A stretch of DNA of 64,000 bases from UBA4285 sp050944355 (GTDB taxonomy: Bacteria > Bacillota > Clostridia > Lachnospirales > Lachnospiraceae). Within the stretch, counting starts at the first letter, position 1. Every line of letters starts with the position of its first letter. Location: the NCBI GenBank assembly GCA_050944355.1, contig JBMNQX010000005.1:62001-126000 (forward strand), in the 5' to 3' direction. Made by a program: the position numbers and the translations under genes. The notes under the pieces were generated by a model that saw only the letters and a list, made by a program, of their open reading frames with translations, made no database searches and was not told the origin of the DNA. Below are positions 58,730 through 64,000 of the stretch, piece by piece.

Positions 58730-59851
58730 ATGGACAAGTATATCGGCGCCGCCTGGAGAGCCGCTTCGCGTTTCGCGTTTGAGGGAATGCCGGACGACCT
58801 GCAGGTGTTTGGAAACGGACATATCAATGAGACATACCGGCTGCGCTTTTCGATCGGCAGAATGGGCGCACTGTATGTCATTCTGCAGAAAATCAACAAG
58901 AATGTATTTCACGATCCGGAGCGCCTGATGGGCAATATCGCCGGCGTAACTTCCTGGCTCCGGAAAAAGATTGTCGAGGAAGGCGGCGACCCGGAGCGGG
59001 AGACGCTGAGTCTGATTCCGGCAAAGGACGGCCGCAGTTTTCTGGTGGACGAAGACGGGGAGTACTGGAGAGCCTACCGGTTTATCACCGATGCGACTTC
59101 CTATGACATGGCAGAGAGCGCCGAAGATTTCCGGCAGAGCGCCATCGCGTTCGGGACGTTCCAGCGCCGCCTCGCCGACTATCCGGCGGACAGTCTGTAC
59201 GAGTCCATTCCGGGCTTTCACGACACCGCAGCGCGTTTTGAGGCGTTCAAGAAGGCCGTGGCAGCAGACTGCCGGCAGCGCGCCGATGGCGTCAGGGACG
59301 AGATTGCATTTGTCATGGAGCGCGAAGAGCTGGCGCACCGCTGCGAAAAGGCGGGGGCGCCGCTGCCACTCCGGGTCACGCACAATGACACGAAGCTCAA
59401 CAACGTCATGATCGACGACAAGACGCACAAAGGGATCTGCGTCATTGATCTCGACACGGTTATGCCGGGTTACGTCATGAACGATTTCGGCGATTCGATC
59501 CGGTTCGGCGCGAGTTCAGCGGCCGAGGACGAGCGCGATCTGAGCAAGGTCTACTGCCGCCTCGACCTTTTCAAAGCTTACACGGAAGGGTTCCTGCAGG
59601 CCTGCGCCGGAAGGCTCACACCCGCGGAGACGCAGCTTCTCCCCGACGGGGCGCTCATCATGACATTTGAGTGCGGCATGCGTTTTCTGACTGACTATCT
59701 TCAGGGCGACACGTATTTCCGGATTCACCGCCCGAATCACAATCTTGACCGCGCGCGCAGTCAGTTCGCGCTCCTCTCTGACATGGAGCGCAGACTGCCG
59801 CAGATGCGCGAAATCGTAGAAGAAGCGGCGCGTCAGGCTCTCGTAAAGTGA
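58730..59851 (+). CDS. nahK: N-acetylhexosamine 1-kinase (NahK-like)
   Basis: 373 residues of the aminoglycoside-phosphotransferase fold. The sequence matches the bifidobacterial NahK pattern closely: FGNGHINETYRL, LQKINKNVF, LRVTHNDTKLNNVMIDD (catalytic Asp220), VIDLDTVMPGYVMNDFGDS and RFGASSAAEDERDLSKV, ending with FECGMRFLTDYLQGDTYF. NahK phosphorylates GlcNAc or GalNAc at C1 in the lacto-N-biose/galacto-N-biose (mucin and milk glycan) pathway. The usual partner phosphorylase is not in the window. ATG follows GGGGGATGG. It is 39 bases before an acyltransferase-like gene and divergent from an AraC regulator. Confidence 0.88.
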   Translation: MDKYIGAAWRAASRFAFEGMPDDLQVFGNGHINETYRLRFSIGRMGALYVILQKINKNVFHDPERLMGNIAGVTSWLRKKIVEEGGDPERETLSLIPAKDGRSFLVDEDGEYWRAYRFITDATSYDMAESAEDFRQSAIAFGTFQRRLADYPADSLYESIPGFHDTAARFEAFKKAVAADCRQRADGVRDEIAFVMEREELAHRCEKAGAPLPLRVTHNDTKLNNVMIDDKTHKGICVIDLDTVMPGYVMNDFGDSIRFGASSAAEDERDLSKVYCRLDLFKAYTEGFLQACAGRLTPAETQLLPDGALIMTFECGMRFLTDYLQGDTYFRIHRPNHNLDRARSQFALLSDMERRLPQMREIVEEAARQALVK

Positions 59852-59890
59852 CCGCGCCTGACGGGCCTCGCCGGGGGAAGGAGTTCTCGT

Positions 59891-60688
59891 ATGACACTGC
59901 AGACATTTGCTGAAAAAGTCGGGCTTTCTTTCACGGAACTCAGGTCGGCGGGGGAGAGAAGCGGTTTTGCCGGCAAAGAGAAAGGGCTGTGGATTTCATT
60001 TCAGGAAAACCCGCAGAAATTTCTGGACACACTTGACCATCTGCCCGATGCCGTGAAATATCCGGGAGCTCTCTGGATTATGTCCTGTTTTGCCGTGTTC
60101 CGGCACGACTGGTTCAAAGAAAAAGGAATTTCTGATGCGGTCTACTTTGATACGTTCCGCGACATCGCCATCTGGCACGACGTCCTGAAGCGCACCGAAG
60201 GCGTGAGCGGGCTGAAGCAGTACCGCTGGACGGCCAAACCGCTGACGGGTGAGCTGTACCGTCTCGGGAGGCTTGAATTCGAACCGGACGCCCGGGAAGA
60301 CATTCTCTGGATTCACATCCCGGAAGGCGGATCGCTTGCCCCCGAGGCTGTGGACGACTCGCTGCGGCAGGCGGCCGGCTTTTTTCCCTCCGTCTTCGGC
60401 CATACATTTGTCCGCTGGCAGTGTGAATCCTGGCTTCTCGCGCGCGTCAACCGCGAATTCATGAAACCGGATTCCCACATCCTGAAATTTGCCGCGCGCT
60501 TCGAGCCGGCCGCGCCTGATTTTGAGAGCGGCCAGGCAGTCGAGCGCGTCTTTGACTGGCCGAAAGGCCCTGTCTCGTCTTATCCGGAAAACACAGGGCT
60601 GCAGCGGCGCTTCAAGCAGTGGCTGCTGGCGGGCGGAAAGCCGATGGAAGGAAAAGGAAGGCTGAAAGAAATCCCCACAATAACCTGA
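59891..60688 (+). CDS. Acyltransferase-like protein (NAT_N/GNAT_C type)
   Basis: 265 residues. The middle and C-terminus resemble the little-studied NAT_N/GNAT_C family: ISDAVYFDTFRDIAIWHDV, LTGELYRLGRLEFEPD, ILWIHIPEGG, CESWLLARVN and KPDSHILKFAARFEP. Members are annotated as acyltransferase-domain proteins, often beside glycan catabolic genes, without proven function. GAAGGAG seven bases before ATG sets the start. It is likely co-transcribed with the NahK-like gene. The family call is from memory of the pattern, so confidence is moderate. Confidence 0.6.
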   Translation: MTLQTFAEKVGLSFTELRSAGERSGFAGKEKGLWISFQENPQKFLDTLDHLPDAVKYPGALWIMSCFAVFRHDWFKEKGISDAVYFDTFRDIAIWHDVLKRTEGVSGLKQYRWTAKPLTGELYRLGRLEFEPDAREDILWIHIPEGGSLAPEAVDDSLRQAAGFFPSVFGHTFVRWQCESWLLARVNREFMKPDSHILKFAARFEPAAPDFESGQAVERVFDWPKGPVSSYPENTGLQRRFKQWLLAGGKPMEGKGRLKEIPTIT

Positions 60689-60703
60689 CTTATTTCGCTG
60701 CTG

Positions 60704-61474
60704 TCATCCGTTAAACCCGCCGACAAGCTTTAAGAGTGTCTTCGCGTCCTCTACAAGCTGTTCTTTTGTGTCGCCTCTGACAAATTCCATGAGCGCGAAG
60801 CGGTCTTCTGACTTTTTTACATGGCGCAGATATTCGCGCCAGAGACCGGCTCCTTCCGCAAGCGGATATCTTCCGTCCTCTTCCCAGTAATAGACGTGCA
60901 GATTCAGGAGTCTGCCCTTTTTCTCGAGCATGTCGATCCCGTCCGTGCGCTCTTTTATCGAGAGAGCCATCGTCGGCTGCCACAGGCAGTAGAGATTGCG
61001 GCTGTTCACGTCGCGCAGGAACCTTTCCGCCGACTCATTTGTGTCCGTCACCGTATTCCTGTGCCACTCCAGTGCCACTTTGATTCCGGCTTTCTCTGCC
61101 GCTGCCGCTGCCTGGCGCGCCTCGTCCGCCATTCTTTCCCACTCGGGTTCTGTGACGTCAGTGCTTGCCCTGACACCGCCCCAGATGCGGATGATCGGGG
61201 CGTGCATCGCGCACGCCGCGCGCAGCGACTGGTCAAACCGGCCCGCCGGATCTTCTTCCGTTCCAAGTTTGAAATACGAACCGTAGGCGGCAATCTGCAA
61301 TCCCGCCTCCCGGGTCCGGCGGTACAAATCTTCCGCCGCCCTCACGTCGCCGGCCGGCACATGCCAGTTTTCCGACCACTCGATTGCCTTCAGCCCCGCC
61401 GCTTTTGCCGCGTCAATGACAAATGCGGGACTTTCTTTCTTGTATGTCACCGATACAATTCCGGGAATCAGCAT
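60704..61474 (-). CDS. Sugar phosphate isomerase/epimerase (AP endonuclease 2-like TIM barrel)
   Basis: 256 residues. The TIM barrel has the family's metal ligands: LKAIEWSENWHV, IKVALEWHRNTVTD (Glu-x-His), YCLWQPTMA, LLNLHVYYWEED and FALMEFVRGD. These enzymes epimerise or isomerise free or phosphorylated sugars with Mn or Mg. It lies 24 bases after the Gfo/Idh/MocA gene, a common pairing in inositol, sugar-acid and amino-sugar catabolism. The substrate is unknown. AGGAGG precedes ATG. Confidence 0.85.
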   Translation of the reverse strand: MLIPGIVSVTYKKESPAFVIDAAKAAGLKAIEWSENWHVPAGDVRAAEDLYRRTREAGLQIAAYGSYFKLGTEEDPAGRFDQSLRAACAMHAPIIRIWGGVRASTDVTEPEWERMADEARQAAAAAEKAGIKVALEWHRNTVTDTNESAERFLRDVNSRNLYCLWQPTMALSIKERTDGIDMLEKKGRLLNLHVYYWEEDGRYPLAEGAGLWREYLRHVKKSEDRFALMEFVRGDTKEQLVEDAKTLLKLVGGFNG

Positions 61475-61498
61475 ACCGGCAGCTCCTCCTGAAACAGA

Positions 61499-62668
61499 TT
61501 ATTTTCCCCAGCTGTCCGTCACTTCCGACGGCATCAGCTGATTTTCGTAACATTTTTCAAGAATTTCCTTAAAATGCTTCACTTCGTGGTATGTATCCCC
61601 GCCTTCCCGCACGACGTCAACCTGCTCCTGCGGGATATCTCTGATCGGCAGCTTTGACAGCGCCTCAACCGCCTCCAGGTGCGGAATCGCGCACTGTACC
61701 GTACATACCGGCTGCGTTCTGTCTCTCACCGCCTGCACGGCGTCATAGAATTTCTGAAGTTTTGCGCCTTTCGGGACTTTTCCATAGTCGATGATTTGTC
61801 CGTCTTTTCCCCGGTAGACATATTCGGCCTTCGGACCTTCTCCAAAGTCATGCCCGAAGTAAATCGTGCCGTTTTCAAAGTCATACTGCGCTTCCGGTCC
61901 GATGTCCTTCTGTCTGCAGGGATGTCCCGTGTAATAATAAATGGGCACACCTGTCGCCGTGAGTGCGTGAACTGCCGCGACATCAAAGTTTTCGACGCCG
62001 GGATTTCCCCGGTAGACTTCCCCTTTCACATCGGCAAGTTCCACTGAACTGTCAGGCGTCCCACCCAGTAAAAACGTCATGAGCTGGAACTGATGAGCAC
62101 ACGCGTTGTTGAAAGGACTGTCATTTACCGTGCGTCCGTGCTCGCTGATTTTCCCGGCCCAGTTGTTCCGGTGATAATAGATTTCTCCTCTGCGGCAGGC
62201 GTGCAGGCATTTCATGGAAAGCGGCCTTCCGAACTTTCCGGAAAGAATATCTCTCTTCATCGCCAGCACATCGCGGCTGTAATTCAGCTGATATCCGACC
62301 GCGACAAACCGTCCATACTCTCTGGCAGCTTTGACGAGCCTTTTTGCGTCATCCACTGATGTGCAGACCGGTTTCTCAATCAGAACATCGGACCCGTGCC
62401 GGATACAGTCCAGTGTCTGCTGATAATGCAGATGAATCGGCGTGGAAATAACTGCCAGATCCGCCCGGTGTTCTTTATAGAAATCATCAGCCGACTTGCA
62501 GACAGGAATATTTTCCTCACGGATAATCGGGAACATTTCCCCGACCCCGTCTCTTACCTCGACAATGCCGGCGATTTTCACGCCCTCAGGGCGGACTTCG
62601 CTGAACTCTCTGAGATAGCCCCCGCCATATCCGCACACACCGACATACAGTACCGAAACCTGCTTCAT
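61499..62668 (-). CDS. Gfo/Idh/MocA-family oxidoreductase
   Basis: 389 residues. The N-terminal Rossmann domain has VLYVGVCGYGGGYLREF, VISTPIHLHYQQTLDCI and DVLIEKPVCTSVDDAKRLV (the EKP motif). The C-terminal alpha/beta domain includes HRNNWAGKISEHGRTVNDS and NACAHQFQLMTFLLGG with the catalytic His region. It oxidises or reduces a sugar or cyclitol with NAD(P). ATG at 62668 has AAAGGC upstream; the longer reading is unsupported. It pairs with the TIM-barrel isomerase gene. Confidence 0.9.
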   Translation of the reverse strand: MKQVSVLYVGVCGYGGGYLREFSEVRPEGVKIAGIVEVRDGVGEMFPIIREENIPVCKSADDFYKEHRADLAVISTPIHLHYQQTLDCIRHGSDVLIEKPVCTSVDDAKRLVKAAREYGRFVAVGYQLNYSRDVLAMKRDILSGKFGRPLSMKCLHACRRGEIYYHRNNWAGKISEHGRTVNDSPFNNACAHQFQLMTFLLGGTPDSSVELADVKGEVYRGNPGVENFDVAAVHALTATGVPIYYYTGHPCRQKDIGPEAQYDFENGTIYFGHDFGEGPKAEYVYRGKDGQIIDYGKVPKGAKLQKFYDAVQAVRDRTQPVCTVQCAIPHLEAVEALSKLPIRDIPQEQVDVVREGGDTYHEVKHFKEILEKCYENQLMPSEVTDSWGK

Positions 62669-62732
62669 ATATTCAGCCTTTCCCTGACAAAAAGGGCAAT
62701 CGCACCTGCCGATTCTTCCATTCCAGACACCG

Positions 62733-62768
62733 GATTCCATTTGTCATCCTGTCTGCCGGAATGGAATC
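62733..62768. promoter_or_regulatory. Nine-base inverted repeat upstream of the oxidoreductase gene
   Basis: GATTCCATT (62733-62741) and AATGGAATC (62760-62768) are perfect arms 18 bases apart, 65 bases upstream of the oxidoreductase start and 64 beyond the transketolase stop. A third ATTCCA-like copy lies nearby at 62715-62722. There is no U run, so an operator is likelier than a terminator. Confidence 0.4.
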
Positions 62769-62832
62769 ATACCATCACGTGTGACCGCCCTTTCTGTCTT
62801 TATTTTGTTATCCGCAATTGAATCCGGACTGA

Positions 62833-64000
62833 TTACAGTCCTTCTGCCGTCTTCACGACATTCTCAACCGTGTAGCCGAAATGCTCGAACAATTTGCTCT
62901 GCGGGGCCGAGAGGCCGAAAGTCTTCATGCCGATCACGGCGCCGTCCAGGCCGGTGTACTTCTCCCAGCCGAATCCGACAGCCGCCTCGATGGCGACTCT
63001 CTTGCGGACTGCCTTCGGGAGAACAGACTCCCTGTACTCCTCGGACTGTTCGTCGAACACTTCCGTGCACGGCATGGACACGACGCGTGTCTTGTGTCCG
63101 TCCCCGGTGAGTTTCTCCGCGGCCTGAAGCGCGAGTTCCACTTCCGATCCGGTCGCAATCAGTATGATCTCCGGCGTGCCTTCGCAGTCTTTCAGCACAT
63201 AGCCGCCCTTCATCGCGCCTTCCGCGCTGCCTTCCTGCGACAGAGCCTGACGGGTCAGAATCAGAGCCGTCGGCGTCTTCTTTGAGCTGAGCGCCATGTA
63301 CCAGGCCGCTTCTGTCTCGATTCTCGAGCACGGGCGGAAAACATGGAAATTCGGGATCGCGCGCAGCATCGCGAGCTGCTCGACCGGCTCATGGGTCGGC
63401 CCGTCCTCTCCGACGCCGATCGAGTCGTGCGTCAGGACGTAAATCTGCGGGATTTCCATAAGAGCCGCCAGACGCATCATCGGCTTCATGTAATCGCTGA
63501 ACACAAAGAATGTGCCGATATACGTGCGCAGACCGCCGTGGAGCAGCATGCCGTTTGCCGATGCGCCCATTGCCATCTCACGCACGCCGAAATGAATGTT
63601 GCGTCCTTCCGGCACATCGTCTGAGAAGAACGGCTCGCCTTTCATATCTGTCTTGGTGGACGGAGCCAGGTCGGCGGATCCGCCGAAGAGGTTCGGGATC
63701 TTGTCCTTGATATACTGAATCACGGCGCCGGATGAAGCTCTCGTCGCCTCCGGCTTCGGAGCCGGAGCGAAGAAGTCTTTGTCATCCTTCAGAGCCTCAA
63801 TGGCCGCATCCGAATGATAGGCGTCCCACTTTGCGGCGAGATCCGGATACTCTTCCCGGTACTTCGCGAACAGGGCGTTCCAGGAGTCCTCTGCCGACCG
63901 CTTGCCGTCCGCGATTTCCTGACAGTGATCATACACTTCCTGCGGAACATAGAACGGCTCCTTGCTCGGCCACTTCAGGAAATCTTTCATTTCGAGGATG
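62833..64000 (-). CDS. tkt: Transketolase, C-terminal part (runs off window)
   Basis: About 389 codons are visible; the thiamine-binding N-terminus lies beyond base 64000. It includes the pyrimidine domain (FGGSADLAPSTKTDMKG, GREN-like NIHFGVREMAMGASANGML, FVFSDYMKPMMRLAALM, LTHDSIGVGEDGPTHEPVEQ) and the C-terminal domain (EIILIATGSEVELALQAAE, VSMPCTEVFDEQ). The catalytic Glu is in the HFGVREMA region. It moves two-carbon units in the pentose phosphate pathway, downstream of the pentose genes seen at 42-45 kb. The methionine at 63990 is internal, not the start. Confidence 0.95.
   Translation of the reverse strand, partial: ILEMKDFLKWPSKEPFYVPQEVYDHCQEIADGKRSAEDSWNALFAKYREEYPDLAAKWDAYHSDAAIEALKDDKDFFAPAPKPEATRASSGAVIQYIKDKIPNLFGGSADLAPSTKTDMKGEPFFSDDVPEGRNIHFGVREMAMGASANGMLLHGGLRTYIGTFFVFSDYMKPMMRLAALMEIPQIYVLTHDSIGVGEDGPTHEPVEQLAMLRAIPNFHVFRPCSRIETEAAWYMALSSKKTPTALILTRQALSQEGSAEGAMKGGYVLKDCEGTPEIILIATGSEVELALQAAEKLTGDGHKTRVVSMPCTEVFDEQSEEYRESVLPKAVRKRVAIEAAVGFGWEKYTGLDGAVIGMKTFGLSAPQSKLFEHFGYTVENVVKTAEGL

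Noticed and set aside
1..64000. tRNA, rRNA, CRISPR arrays, insertion sequences or integrases
   Set aside because: No GGTTCGAATCC-like arm, no regularly spaced repeats and no transposase or recombinase motif were found by reading both strands.

Overview
The window looks like a chromosomal segment of an anaerobic, glycan-degrading Firmicute, most likely a Lachnospiraceae-type Clostridium. The grounds are strong AGGAGG ribosome binding sites, lipoprotein sugar-binding proteins with Ser/Thr-rich linkers, a pyrophosphate-type phosphofructokinase, a DUF3048 lipoprotein, and GC content that I judge by eye to be above 50 percent. No mobile element, CRISPR array, tRNA or rRNA was seen. About 53 protein genes fill nearly all the space, mostly on the minus strand; the first and last genes run off the window.

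Region 1 (1-12,850) is sugar uptake and glycan breakdown. It holds two tandemly duplicated sugar-binding lipoproteins, a repair/ADP-ribose pair (an OGG-type glycosylase, and an ADP-ribosylglycohydrolase fused to an SseB-like domain), a 1060-residue GH2 beta-galactosidase and a GPH-family sugar symporter with its TetR regulator. On the opposite strand, in visibly more AT-rich DNA, lie a third paralogous binding protein and a formylglycine-type sulfatase.

Region 2 (12,880-22,190) is mixed: a GNAT acetyltransferase behind a hairpin-plus-terminator leader, a zinc alcohol dehydrogenase, an epimerase-Nudix fusion, a ferredoxin-like protein, an XRE-Uma2 fusion, a C69 dipeptidase, a truncated MocR-type regulator lacking the PLP lysine, and a PAT-type acetyltransferase.

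Region 3 (22,210-42,390) is a roughly 20 kb co-directional surface-polysaccharide locus, read leftward from an extended -10 promoter near 42,380. It encodes GtrA, PAP2 phosphatase, a DUF3048 lipoprotein, Dus, an acetolactate-synthase-like ThDP enzyme, UDP-galactopyranose mutase, PPi-phosphofructokinase, a coiled-coil protein, four GT4 glycosyltransferases, a GT-C-like membrane enzyme, RfbF/RfbG/RfbH (CDP-3,6-dideoxyhexose pathway), a GT2 and a Wzx-like flippase. RfbFGH together with an ALS-like enzyme is the combination known from CDP-yersiniose synthesis. This predicts a branched-chain deoxysugar on this organism's surface and is the most interesting candidate system here.

Region 4 (42,410-64,000) holds an FGGY kinase/AraD pair downstream of two MgtC-family genes, a sugar ABC importer without its ATPase, an Amt ammonium channel fused to a PII domain behind an attenuator-like leader, a YgjP-type metallopeptidase, a TPM-domain membrane protein and tagaturonate reductase. 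It ends with an MFS carrier and AraC regulator, an N-acetylhexosamine 1-kinase, an acyltransferase-like protein, a TIM-barrel sugar isomerase, a Gfo/Idh/MocA oxidoreductase and the C-terminal part of transketolase. The overall theme is harvesting host or plant glycans (galactosides, sulfated sugars, HexNAc, pentoses, uronates) and building an unusual surface glycan.
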